Shown here: positions 15,935-23,786 of the stretch, in pieces
How positions within the stretch are numbered: the stretch's first letter is position 1
Layout: each line of letters begins with the position of its first letter
Assembly (NCBI RefSeq): GCF_003096415.1
Contig: NZ_QEKH01000018.1
Coordinates: forward strand, 56,002-120,001
Direction: 5' to 3'
From: Victivallis vadensis
GTDB taxonomy: Bacteria > Verrucomicrobiota > Lentisphaeria > Victivallales > Victivallaceae
Length of the DNA: 64,000 bases
Made by a program: the position numbers and the translations under genes
The notes under the pieces: model-generated
Databases searched by the model: none
What the model saw: only the letters and a program-made list of their open reading frames with translations
What the model was told of the DNA's origin: nothing

Positions 15935-16768
15935 ATGCTGAATAAACGAAGCGGGAAAAACTTTTTTAATACGCATATATCCAGCCTGCGATTTCTGATA
16001 ATTGCAGTTTCTCTTTTCGTTTCCATCGTCACGATCTCTGCAAAAGAGCCATTTGTTTATCGCCCGAAATATCCACAGTATGATAACCTTAAATATGGCG
16101 TTCCCGGTCCGGCTGATACCATTATTGAGCGCGAAGGTTATGCCCTGGGATATATCGAAAAACATGAACAGCCGAGCTGGGTTTGTTATATTGTCACAAA
16201 AGATGAACTTTCCAGTCGGGTTGCAAAACGCACAAATAACTTCCGGGAAGATCCCCTAATTCCGACTGGTTCCGCACATCCTTCCGACTATACCAGATCT
16301 GGCTTTGATCGCGGCCATTTGGCCCCGGCCGCCGATATGTCATTCTCACAGAAAACGATGAGCGACAGTTTTTTCATGAGCAATATGTCGCCCCAGAAGC
16401 CAGCTTTCAATCGCGGAATCTGGGGAAAGCTGGAAAAACAAATCCGGTATTTTGCAAACCGGGAAGGAATGATTGTTGTTGTCACCGGGCCGATCCTTCC
16501 GAAAACGCCAACTATTACGATTGGCCGAAACAAGGTTTCTGTTCCCGAATATTATTATAAGGTTGTATATGATCTCACGCCACCACAGAAAATGATCGGT
16601 TTTATTCTGCCCAACAAAGGCAGCTCCGAGGACCTTCTTTCCTTCGCTGTGACCGTCGATCATGTCGAAAAATTAACTGGACTGGATTTTTTCAGTCTGG
16701 TTCCAAAACAAAAACAGGAAAAACTGGAAAGCAGCATCTCCGTTGAGAGCTGGGATTGGATCAACTAA
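15935..16768 (+). CDS. Secreted DNA/RNA non-specific endonuclease
   Basis: 277 residues. A hydrophobic segment (LRFLIIAVSLFVSIVTISA, residues 18-36) gives export or membrane anchoring. The DRGH motif is present (D125-H128, FDRGHLAPAADM) with the metal-binding asparagine segment SNMSPQKPAFNRGIW, as in the NucA/EndA/Serratia nuclease family (beta-beta-alpha-metal fold). It should cut DNA or RNA outside the cytosol. No clear ribosome site precedes the ATG. A terminator follows it, so it is separate from the HTH-array operon. A secreted nuclease as cargo in a mobile element is unusual; it might cut competing DNA or feed uptake. Confidence 0.85.
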   Translation: MLNKRSGKNFFNTHISSLRFLIIAVSLFVSIVTISAKEPFVYRPKYPQYDNLKYGVPGPADTIIEREGYALGYIEKHEQPSWVCYIVTKDELSSRVAKRTNNFREDPLIPTGSAHPSDYTRSGFDRGHLAPAADMSFSQKTMSDSFFMSNMSPQKPAFNRGIWGKLEKQIRYFANREGMIVVVTGPILPKTPTITIGRNKVSVPEYYYKVVYDLTPPQKMIGFILPNKGSSEDLLSFAVTVDHVEKLTGLDFFSLVPKQKQEKLESSISVESWDWIN

Positions 16769-16797
16769 AACATACATATATATCGTTTGCGATAATG

Positions 16798-16834
16798 GCA
16801 CTGTGATAAACGGTCACAGTGCTTTTTTATTTTT
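16798..16834 (+). terminator. Terminator after the nuclease gene
   Basis: GCACTGTGA pairs perfectly with TCACAGTGC around TAAACGG, followed by TTTTTTATTTTT. Confidence 0.85.
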
Positions 16835-16887
16835 GACGGTTTTGAAAATCCCTTAACCTTAATATAAAAAACAAGAAAGGAACGTTT

Positions 16888-18717
16888 ATGGGAAAATCAA
16901 ACATTATTCACGACATTGAGGTGATTGCGGATCGCGTCTCAAAGCAGAACATCCGCAAACATCAAAACCTGATCCGGCTGGGCGAATGGGTAAAAGAGCT
17001 CCAGGAGGAAAACAAACTTCTCAAACAGCGCCTTTTTACGCTGGAACTGCGCGTCAAAAAACTCAATGACTATGGCGCGACACCGTTGACGCGGGCAGAA
17101 CAGGCTGCTGAACAACAGCGCCAGGAACAGCCGAAACAAAAGATCACCGGTGCTCACCTGAAGCGTTTTCGGTTGGGCAGATCGTTGAGCCAGGAAGCTA
17201 TGGGCTCTCTTTTCGATGCATCCGCACAGAAATATGCCCGTTGGGAAAGCGGTCGCTTTGCTCTGGCGCCTGCTGTTGAAGAACGATTCCGGGAAATTCA
17301 AAAGTGGCCCGCTACCAAACTTCGCACCGAATTACAGGAACGCGGGCATTTCCTGACGACCGGTAAAAAGACAAAAATGCCAAAACTGCCGGTACAAAAA
17401 GAACAACCGGAAGTGGTGGTTCAGCCTGCACCGGTCACAGAAACGCCGCAGGTTATTTCAAAAGAACAGATCCGGCAGTTACGGGAGGCCCTGGGATATA
17501 CGCGTCCGCAGCTCGCAGATCTTATCGGTTGTAAAAAGAGAACGCTTGCCAGCTGGGAAAACGGAGAACGAACTGCAAGAGGCGAATTTGCAGAAAAACT
17601 GCTGGATCTGTTCAAAAAACAATTCGCCGCCCAGCCGAAAGACCCGAAACTGGAGCAGCCTTCTTCCGTTAATCGTCAAAGCTCGACTCGTAAAATATAT
17701 GAATCACCCATTATGCCTGTTGCTAAAATCCGGGCCGGTCGTGCCGCCTCCGGAATGTCTGGCCGTGAAGTGGCAGAGGCTCTTGGCGTTCCTGTTACTA
17801 CATATAAAAATTGGGAATCAGGGAATTGCAGACCTTCTGACATATATATTGAAAAGATGCAGAGCCTTTTCGGGAGCTTCCCCACTGAGTCAGCAAGAGC
17901 TTCTGCTGAGATCGAAAAAACACCAATTTCACCGGATAAAATCACTTGCCAGCAGCTCCGCGACTTCCGTCATTCTATCGGTGTGACCAGATTGAAACTG
18001 GCAAACTATTTGCAGATCCCTCTGTCCCAATATCAGAATTGGGAACATCCGTCCCGGTGTGTTCCTTCCAGTTTCCAGGATAAGGTAAGGGAACTCATGA
18101 ATATGAATCCCGACGAAGCAAAACTTATGCTGGGAATAACAGAAGCAACTCCGCCGCCAGCACCCGCTGCCGAACCGGTTGTTGAAAAAACTAATGTTTC
18201 CAGACCCGCTATAACCTGTGACGATATACGGAAGTTCCGTTTGTATCTGGGGCTCAGCGGCCAGCAAATGGCGGACTTTTTGAAAGTTCCCCATTCCGTA
18301 TATAAAAATTGGGAAACTAAAAAACGGCGTGTCGGTGACGAGTTTTATGACCAGGTCGCTCCTATTTATAATGAAGATAAGCGCACTTTGAAAGGGATGG
18401 TATCTAAATTTCTGGGAGGTCGCAAACCGGGAGCCAGAAATCTGGGACCTCAAATTCAAACTAAACCCAATACTGACACAAGGATCTCTGGCGAAGAGAT
18501 GCGCCAGATTCGTCTGCGCTTCGGAATCCCGCAGATCCAAATGGCTGCCTTTTTGAAAGTCGACATGAGTTCTTACCAGCATTGGGAAATTAAAGGACGC
18601 TTTGTCCCTCAAAAATATGTAGACAGGGTGTTGGAAATATCCGATCTTTCCGTTGACGAATTTCAAAAGAGACTTTCTGCAGCCGGGATCGTTGCGCGGT
18701 CTGCTCGTCCATATTAA
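16888..18717 (+). CDS. Protein with six tandem Cro/Xre-like helix-turn-helix units
   Basis: 609 residues. Residues 1-60 form a likely coiled coil (WVKELQEENKLLKQRLFTLELRV). Six related HTH units follow, at about 85-145, 189-245, 274-330, 350-415, 440-505 and 531-596, joined by proline- and charge-rich linkers. Each fits the pattern hRxhRxxhGhoxxxhAxxLxVxxxxYxxWE with a tyrosine or leucine and an invariant WE in the recognition region; the presumed base-contacting positions differ (SAQK, KKRT, PVTT, PLSQ, PHSV, DMSS). No catalytic domain is seen. The ATG has AAGAAAGGAA before it. The next gene starts 12 bases after the stop, so it shares an operon with the split integrase pair. Inference: a modular DNA-binding protein recognising a long target or the element ends. 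Family unknown to me. Confidence 0.85.
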   Translation: MGKSNIIHDIEVIADRVSKQNIRKHQNLIRLGEWVKELQEENKLLKQRLFTLELRVKKLNDYGATPLTRAEQAAEQQRQEQPKQKITGAHLKRFRLGRSLSQEAMGSLFDASAQKYARWESGRFALAPAVEERFREIQKWPATKLRTELQERGHFLTTGKKTKMPKLPVQKEQPEVVVQPAPVTETPQVISKEQIRQLREALGYTRPQLADLIGCKKRTLASWENGERTARGEFAEKLLDLFKKQFAAQPKDPKLEQPSSVNRQSSTRKIYESPIMPVAKIRAGRAASGMSGREVAEALGVPVTTYKNWESGNCRPSDIYIEKMQSLFGSFPTESARASAEIEKTPISPDKITCQQLRDFRHSIGVTRLKLANYLQIPLSQYQNWEHPSRCVPSSFQDKVRELMNMNPDEAKLMLGITEATPPPAPAAEPVVEKTNVSRPAITCDDIRKFRLYLGLSGQQMADFLKVPHSVYKNWETKKRRVGDEFYDQVAPIYNEDKRTLKGMVSKFLGGRKPGARNLGPQIQTKPNTDTRISGEEMRQIRLRFGIPQIQMAAFLKVDMSSYQHWEIKGRFVPQKYVDRVLEISDLSVDEFQKRLSAAGIVARSARPY

Positions 18718-18729
18718 GGAAATCACATC

Positions 18730-19341
18730 ATGAAAAAAGAACCTTCTTTTTATATGGCTCTGCCGCTGACGGAGCGCGACAAACTCAGAGAAAAACAAAA
18801 ACTCAGCACCTACCGGGAGTATACCAGAAACCTGACCGGGCTGGATATAAACAAACAGATGGACGCTGAATCAGATTATTTGTTAAAGGAAAATCAGCTG
18901 TTATTCCGCCGCCTGACTAATGGTGATACTGAGCTGCTGGATATAACGCCACAGAACTTTCGCATATTGGGCCGCCTGGCTAAACGCTTGCCGGAGCGTT
19001 TCCGTTCTGACGTTACCATAATGAAATATGAAGATTTGATCCGGGGCTGTGAGCATTTTGAATCAAACCCGCCGCCGGTAAAATCAAATCAGATTCCTTT
19101 GGAAATTGAGCAACAGATCATTGATTTTGCCCTGGAAAATCCGACCTGGGGATCGCCACATATTTTATATGCCCTGCGAAATATCGGTAACTTCCAGCTG
19201 AAGGAGCATCACGTCAGACGGGTTCTGGTAAAAAATCACATTCCGATTTCCGCCGAGCGCGTCAAAAAGGGACTGCCCTGGAAAGCGTTTGTCGCAGCCA
19301 TGAAATCTGCAAACGGGCTGGGAGGCGTGATCTTCAAATGA
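18730..19341 (+). CDS. Integrase-like N-terminal half without catalytic domain
   Basis: 203 residues. A leucine-rich helix (DYLLKENQLLFRRL) is followed by VTIMKYEDLIRGCEHF and then by a winged-helix-like part (IIDFALENPTWGSPHILYALRNIGNF, VRRVLVKNHIPISAERVKKGLPWKAFVAAM). The order and wording parallel residues 40-185 of the integrase encoded next (EYLHMENMILRG, SPAQIIRFSKK, SIVEEHPRWTKHEVWEEMQKYF, RGLPWKDFLKRF), and both parallel the front of rve transposases of IS481/IS3 type. It stops where the catalytic core should begin. It overlaps the integrase gene by four bases (ATGA), so a paired function is likely, for example binding ends or target without cutting. Confidence 0.75.
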   Translation: MKKEPSFYMALPLTERDKLREKQKLSTYREYTRNLTGLDINKQMDAESDYLLKENQLLFRRLTNGDTELLDITPQNFRILGRLAKRLPERFRSDVTIMKYEDLIRGCEHFESNPPPVKSNQIPLEIEQQIIDFALENPTWGSPHILYALRNIGNFQLKEHHVRRVLVKNHIPISAERVKKGLPWKAFVAAMKSANGLGGVIFK

Positions 19342-20453
19342 CAAAACGCTCAAACAGCAAATTGCGGAAGAATCCCTATGCGTCCCTTCATCGGAAGCTC
19401 ATTGAGTTTACCGAAAATGCTGAACTCGACGAAGAATTGACATTACGGAATGAATATCTACACATGGAAAATATGATTCTGCGCGGGATGTATTTCAAGC
19501 GGAAAGATCGCCTGAAGCTGACGGAGGCAGAAAAACAGGAGCTTGCGGTTCCGGCAGCGAAGATGCGGGGACGATCCAAAGTGAAAGTTTCGTTGCTTTC
19601 CCCGGCGCAGATCATTCGCTTTTCAAAAAAGGCTTCGGGCAAAAAGTATGTGAGCCTTTTCCCGAAAAAGAGAAGTGCTCCCCGTATTTCCACAGTATAT
19701 AAAGGCGACATTCTGCGCAGTATCGTCGAGGAGCATCCCCGCTGGACAAAACATGAGGTCTGGGAGGAAATGCAAAAATATTTCCCAGACATCCCGGCGT
19801 TCCAGGTTTACGACCTGCTTTATGACATCGGGCATTGGGATGCAAAGAAGATTGTTCGCGGACTGCCCTGGAAAGATTTTTTGAAGCGATTTGAAAAAGT
19901 AACCTGGGCCGGTGACTTCTTTTCAACAGACGTATGGACCGACTACGGACAATGGACCTATTTTACTTTATTTTTCATTCATCTGGAAACGCAGCGGGTA
20001 TTTCTGGCCGGAACGACCAGGCATTGTACTTCTCAATGGATCATTAACACTATAAAATGGTGGACTGACGGCGAGAGTCCTTTCGGGCCAGATGCCAGAT
20101 TTTTGATCCGGGATCGGGACACCCGATATACAGCGGAGGTTGATTGGTACTTTGCGCAGGTGGGGTTAATGCCGAAGATTATTTCTCCCGGCGCTCCGGT
20201 AATGAACTTTCACGCGGAGCAGTTTGTTAGGAAGATCAAACATGAGTGCCTTTCGCATTGCCTGTTTTTAAGTGGTGATGCGCTCCGGAATGTTCTGGAT
20301 ATGTATGTAAAATATTACAATACCCAGCGGCCAAATACAAGGTTTAATGGCGGCTGTATCCTGGAAGATGAGACCCATTGGCAGACGGAAGGAGAAATCA
20401 GGCAAATAACAACGCTTCCTGGCTTATTGAACTATTATTACCGTTCAAAGTAG
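19338..20453 (+). CDS. DDE integrase/transposase (rve core)
   Basis: 371 residues. The N-terminal half (1-185) carries the leucine-rich helix and winged-helix parts also found in the preceding gene. The RNase-H-fold core has D193 in WAGDFFSTDVW, D259 in FLIRDRDTRYT and E294 in FHAEQFVRKIKHECL, a DDE set with 34 residues between the second D and E. The end YYNTQRPNTRF is the usual rve finish. It is expected to cut and join the ends of the element. It is one operon with the six-HTH protein and the core-less paralogue. Stop TAG is followed at once by GGGACTTTTT, a candidate end motif. Confidence 0.88.
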   Translation: MTKRSNSKLRKNPYASLHRKLIEFTENAELDEELTLRNEYLHMENMILRGMYFKRKDRLKLTEAEKQELAVPAAKMRGRSKVKVSLLSPAQIIRFSKKASGKKYVSLFPKKRSAPRISTVYKGDILRSIVEEHPRWTKHEVWEEMQKYFPDIPAFQVYDLLYDIGHWDAKKIVRGLPWKDFLKRFEKVTWAGDFFSTDVWTDYGQWTYFTLFFIHLETQRVFLAGTTRHCTSQWIINTIKWWTDGESPFGPDARFLIRDRDTRYTAEVDWYFAQVGLMPKIISPGAPVMNFHAEQFVRKIKHECLSHCLFLSGDALRNVLDMYVKYYNTQRPNTRFNGGCILEDETHWQTEGEIRQITTLPGLLNYYYRSK

Positions 20454-20462
20454 GGACTTTTT

Positions 20463-20744
20463 CTGCTGTTTATATGACAGACCGGAAACAAAAACTGATA
20501 ACAAATGGCAGGGAATTTATATTTCTTTTGAAAAACAGAGATTTTGAGTTCCCTTGTCTCTTTTATTGGTAAAAAGGTTCCAAAATCCCCTGTAAACCAA
20601 GTCCATAACTCATTGTTTTTTAAGCAGAAAACGTCTCTTATAGGAAGCGTTTTTCTGGGGCTCTAATGCTCCAGGAATAATTTTATCATTTTTGCTGCAG
20701 AGAACAGAATCGGGTACTTCCGGAATGGGATAATGTGGTATTGA
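20463..20744. other. Island right margin, no gene
   Basis: 282 AT-rich bases between the integrase and cinA. No gene, tRNA or repeat of the tmRNA end recognised. Base composition returns to the core type near 20690-20745. The right junction of the island should be in this stretch. Confidence 0.4.
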
Positions 20745-21983
20745 TCAGAATGTGGAAGGTTCCAGCAATTCCCGGAGCATCGCGAATGCGTGCTCGATTG
20801 TCCGTTCCCGGATGGCGCGGCGGTCGCCGTTGAAACGGAATTCCCGCACCTGTTCGGCTTCCCCGAGTTTGGCTCCGATATAGACGAGGCCGACCGGTTT
20901 GGCTTCGGTGCCGCCTCCCGGACCGGCGATGCCGGTTACCGCGATGGCGCAGTCGGCTTCCAGGCAGGAAACCGCTCCCCGGATCATCGCTTCGGCGCAC
21001 TCCCGGCTGACGGCGCCGTGTTCGGCCAGCAATTCCTCAGGAACTCCGAGCAGCCGGTGCTTCAGTTCGTTGCTGTAGACCACGACTCCGCCTTTGAACA
21101 CCTCCGAAACTCCCGGCAGGTCGGTCAGGCGGCCGGCGATCAGGCCGCCGGTACAGGATTCGGCTGTGACCAGTTGCAAATGGCTTTGTCCCAGCAGTTT
21201 GACCACGTAATCGGCCATCTCCAGCTCTCCGACCGGAAGAGCGGCGGGCGAGAGCAGCGCGTGGGCGCGTTCGGCGGCGGCTTCAACCCGGCCGCGGTCC
21301 GCCCCGGAGAAAAAGACACGGGTCCCGGCGGGGCGGGCACAGTAGGCCAGTTCGATTTCAAACTCTTTCAAAGCCTTTTCCAACTGCTGCTGAATCGTGA
21401 ATTCTCCGACGCCGGAGACCAGAAAGCCGAGCGTGTATTCGCGGTCAGTGGTACTTTGGCTCTTGAGCAGCGGGATCAGGGCCTGACGGACCATCGGTTC
21501 AAGTTCGCGGGGCGGGCCGGGCAGCAGCACCACCAGCCGTTCGCGCCGGTCGTATACGGTTCGGAATGCGATGCCGCCAGCGGAGCCGTTCGGATTGTCC
21601 AGCACCACGGAATCGGCCGGACGCCGGGCCTGTTTCAGCACCAGTCCGGGAACCCGGCCCGTGTGGCGCCTGTGCCAGAAGGCCGTCACCTTTTCCTCCA
21701 GCACCGGATCGCTTTCCAGTTCCAGGCCGAAGAAACGGGCGGCGGCGTCAAGGCTCAGGTCGTCCCGCGTGGGGCCGAGTCCGCCGGTGATCACGATGAT
21801 GTCGGCCAGTTTGAGCGCGTCACTCAGGGCCGCGTAAAGTTCGCGCGGATGGTCGCCGATCGTGAAATCCGCGATCACCTGCAGACCGGCGGAGGCCAGC
21901 TCCCGGCCGATGAATGCGCTGTTGGTGTTGACGACCGAACCTTTCAGGAGTTCGGTTCCGGTGGAAATCAGGGCAATACTCAT
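20745..21983 (-). CDS. cinA: CinA: competence/damage-inducible protein, nicotinamide-nucleotide amidase
   Basis: 412 residues from the ATG at 21983. The N-terminal molybdopterin-binding-like domain (1-170) has STGTELLKG, NTNSAFIGREL and VITGGLGPTRDDLS. The C-terminal domain (from about 260) carries the NMN-deamidase motifs AESCTGGLIAGRLTDLPG, SNELKHRLLGV and VTGIAGPGGGTEAKPVG. The protein recycles pyridine nucleotides by hydrolysing NMN amide. Starts two bases after glxK's stop; last gene of the minus-strand operon from 26.3 kb. Confidence 0.95.
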   Translation of the reverse strand: MSIALISTGTELLKGSVVNTNSAFIGRELASAGLQVIADFTIGDHPRELYAALSDALKLADIIVITGGLGPTRDDLSLDAAARFFGLELESDPVLEEKVTAFWHRRHTGRVPGLVLKQARRPADSVVLDNPNGSAGGIAFRTVYDRRERLVVLLPGPPRELEPMVRQALIPLLKSQSTTDREYTLGFLVSGVGEFTIQQQLEKALKEFEIELAYCARPAGTRVFFSGADRGRVEAAAERAHALLSPAALPVGELEMADYVVKLLGQSHLQLVTAESCTGGLIAGRLTDLPGVSEVFKGGVVVYSNELKHRLLGVPEELLAEHGAVSRECAEAMIRGAVSCLEADCAIAVTGIAGPGGGTEAKPVGLVYIGAKLGEAEQVREFRFNGDRRAIRERTIEHAFAMLRELLEPSTF

Positions 21984-21985
21984 GG

Positions 21986-23110
21986 TTATCTCGATGGATT
22001 TGAGGTTAATAATCGGGTCAGGTTGCGGCTGAAGCGGGTCAGCCGCTCCCGCGTTGCGGCCAGCGCCTCTTCCAGCGGTTCCGGTCCGATGGAGCAACTG
22101 AAGCAGGCGGCGAATTCCGTTTCCAGAAGTTCGCTGCCGGGGCCGAGCGAACCTGAACACAGGATCGTCGGAACTCCGGCCCGGGCCGCCCGCCGGGCGA
22201 CGGTCACGCAGAGCTTGCCGGCGGCGCTCTGCGAATCGGAGCGCCCTTCGCCGGTGATCACGAAATCGGCTCCGACAACCCTGCGGTCGAAGCCGGCAAG
22301 CTCCAGCAGCAGTTCGGCGCCGGATTCCGGGCGGCCGTGCAGCAGTTTGCGCAGCGCGAAGCCCATGCCCCCGGCGGCTCCGTCGCCGGGACGGGAACCA
22401 TCATCCCCGAACAGGGCGGCGTAGTGGCGCAAACCGGTGTCGAGCAGCTCCGCTTCGGCGGCGGAAGCCCCTTTCTGCGGAGCGAAAACCGCGGCGGCTC
22501 CCTGCGGGCCGGTCAGGGGATTGGTCACGTCGGAGGCGATCCGTATCCGGCTTGCCGCCAGCTCCGGGAGCAACCCGGAAAGATCGGCGCGGCGGATCGC
22601 CGACAGGCCTCCTCCGCCGATCCCCTCCGGCAACAGCCGTCCGGCGTCGTCGTAAAAGCGCGCGCCGAGCGCCTGAAGCATTCCCGCGCCGCCGTCGGTG
22701 GTGGCGCTGCCGCCGAGTCCGATCACGAAGTCGCGGCAGCCGGAGTCCAGCAGTTGCCGGAGCAGAAGCCCGACTCCGAAGGTGGTGGCTTCGAGCGGTG
22801 CGCAGCCGTCCGGCGAAAGCAGTTCCAGCCCGGCGGCGGAGGCCATCTCCACGACCGCGACGCCGCCGGGCAGGCGGGCGGTTTCCGCGGTGAGCGGAGC
22901 GCCGAGCGGACCGGAGGTTTCATATTGTTCCAGAACGCCTTCCGCCGCCAGTGCCGCGGCCCGGACGGTGCCTTCGCCGCCGTCGGCGAGCGGAATCGCG
23001 AGGATTTCCGCCTCCGGCTGCGCCATGCGGATACCGTCGGTCAGCGCGGCACACACTTCGGGGGAACGCAGCGCGTTCTTGAAGGAGTCGGGGGCGAGCA
23101 CGAATTTCAT
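21986..23110 (-). CDS. glxK: Glycerate 2-kinase (GlxK/GarK type I)
   Basis: 374 residues from the ATG at 23110. The start KFVLAPDSFKNALRSPEVCAAL, the LADGGEGT block, FVIGLGGSATTDGGAGMLQALG, ASDVTNPL and VITGEGRSDSQSAAGK are signature blocks of the family, which turns D-glycerate into 2-phosphoglycerate. This feeds products of glycolate, tartrate or hexarate breakdown into glycolysis. The ATG overlaps the TadE-like gene upstream (ATGA), so it is embedded in an envelope-protein operon for no obvious reason. Confidence 0.93.
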   Translation of the reverse strand: MKFVLAPDSFKNALRSPEVCAALTDGIRMAQPEAEILAIPLADGGEGTVRAAALAAEGVLEQYETSGPLGAPLTAETARLPGGVAVVEMASAAGLELLSPDGCAPLEATTFGVGLLLRQLLDSGCRDFVIGLGGSATTDGGAGMLQALGARFYDDAGRLLPEGIGGGGLSAIRRADLSGLLPELAASRIRIASDVTNPLTGPQGAAAVFAPQKGASAAEAELLDTGLRHYAALFGDDGSRPGDGAAGGMGFALRKLLHGRPESGAELLLELAGFDRRVVGADFVITGEGRSDSQSAAGKLCVTVARRAARAGVPTILCSGSLGPGSELLETEFAACFSCSIGPEPLEEALAATRERLTRFSRNLTRLLTSNPSR

Positions 23111-23766
23111 GGCTGACTCTCCGAATAGGGGATATGGGGCATGTAGACCTGATTGGAGGGGATGTTGCCGAGCATCTCCCCGGTGATGCGCACGCCGAAC
23201 CAGGCCTGGAAAGCATTCCGCATCGCAAAGGAGGCATTGTCGCGCTCGCCGCGGTCGAAGCCGGAAATCGGATCGCGCAGCGAGTCGGTGCCGCGCACCA
23301 GCGCCGCTGCATTCAAGGCATTGCCGGCGGTATCGGCGAAATCGCTGTTCAGACGGCGGTCGAAGTCGCGCGGCGAATGCCAGCTGTAGCTGTAAAAGTC
23401 GCTTTCGGAGGGAGTCGCATTGCGGAAACCGCTGGAAACCGAACTGAGCGTGCTCACATCCGTCGAGGAGGAGAGCCGGTCGTCCGCCAGGAACGGAATC
23501 GTGATCTTTTTCCGGGAGGAGACTTCGAGCGTCGTATAACTCCAGCCGCGAAGCTCGCCGTCGCTCTGCTGTACGGCGGAATCCGGCTGCCGGGCCGCTT
23601 TTTCCGCATTGAATTTGGCGGAAAGCAGCAGCCGGTTGTTTGCGACGGTCAGTCCGCCGACATAGACGACGCCCAGCAGGATCGCGACGATTCCGACCAG
23701 CATCACGGTCATTTCGAGCAGGGCCTGGCCGCGTGGCCGGGGACATCGGGGAAAGTGCGGTTTCAT
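23107..23766 (-). CDS. TadE-like pilus-associated membrane protein
   Basis: 219 residues. After a short basic start, RGQALLEMTVMLVGIVAILLGVVYVGGL is the TadE signature: a G-Q-A-(L)-x-E stretch leading into a single membrane helix, as in minor pilins of Flp/Tad systems. The remainder is a polar domain outside the membrane, rich in S/T and aromatic residues. It overlaps glxK at its end. The ATG at 23766 follows GGAGG at a slightly long distance; a TTG further upstream is an alternative. Cargo or pilus role is unproven, since no tadA, tadB, tadC or prepilin peptidase is in the window. Confidence 0.75.
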   Translation of the reverse strand: MKPHFPRCPRPRGQALLEMTVMLVGIVAILLGVVYVGGLTVANNRLLLSAKFNAEKAARQPDSAVQQSDGELRGWSYTTLEVSSRKKITIPFLADDRLSSSTDVSTLSSVSSGFRNATPSESDFYSYSWHSPRDFDRRLNSDFADTAGNALNAAALVRGTDSLRDPISGFDRGERDNASFAMRNAFQAWFGVRITGEMLGNIPSNQVYMPHIPYSESQP

Positions 23767-23786
23767 GGGATTGTCGCCTCCTGTAT

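Larger units (their letters stand above)
15443..20462. mobile_element. Candidate DDE element with nuclease, HTH-array protein and two integrase-like proteins
   Basis: A ten-base inverted pair (AAAAAGTCCC at 15443 and GGGACTTTTT at 20453) brackets four genes in one direction that end with a complete DDE integrase. The serine recombinase just to the left is short at its C-terminus, as if cut by an insertion. Exact ends and target duplication are not established. Confidence 0.35.
9905..20690. mobile_element. Lower-GC genomic island inserted downstream of tmRNA
   Basis: From just after the tmRNA terminator to just before cinA the base composition is visibly AT-richer, codon use shifts to A/T-ending codons, and the genes are typical of mobile DNA: Xre repressor, ImmA-type protease, serine recombinase with DUF2924 partner, nuclease and rve integrase. 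Flanks are ordinary high-GC core genes. Limits are approximate; no repeat of the tmRNA 3' end was seen at the right side. The island may be two elements side by side or one inside the other. Confidence 0.75.

Noticed and set aside
9855..20740. Direct repeat of the tmRNA 3' end marking the island's right border
   Set aside because: I looked for the T-arm and acceptor sequence in the right margin and did not find it; the island claim therefore rests on composition and content only.
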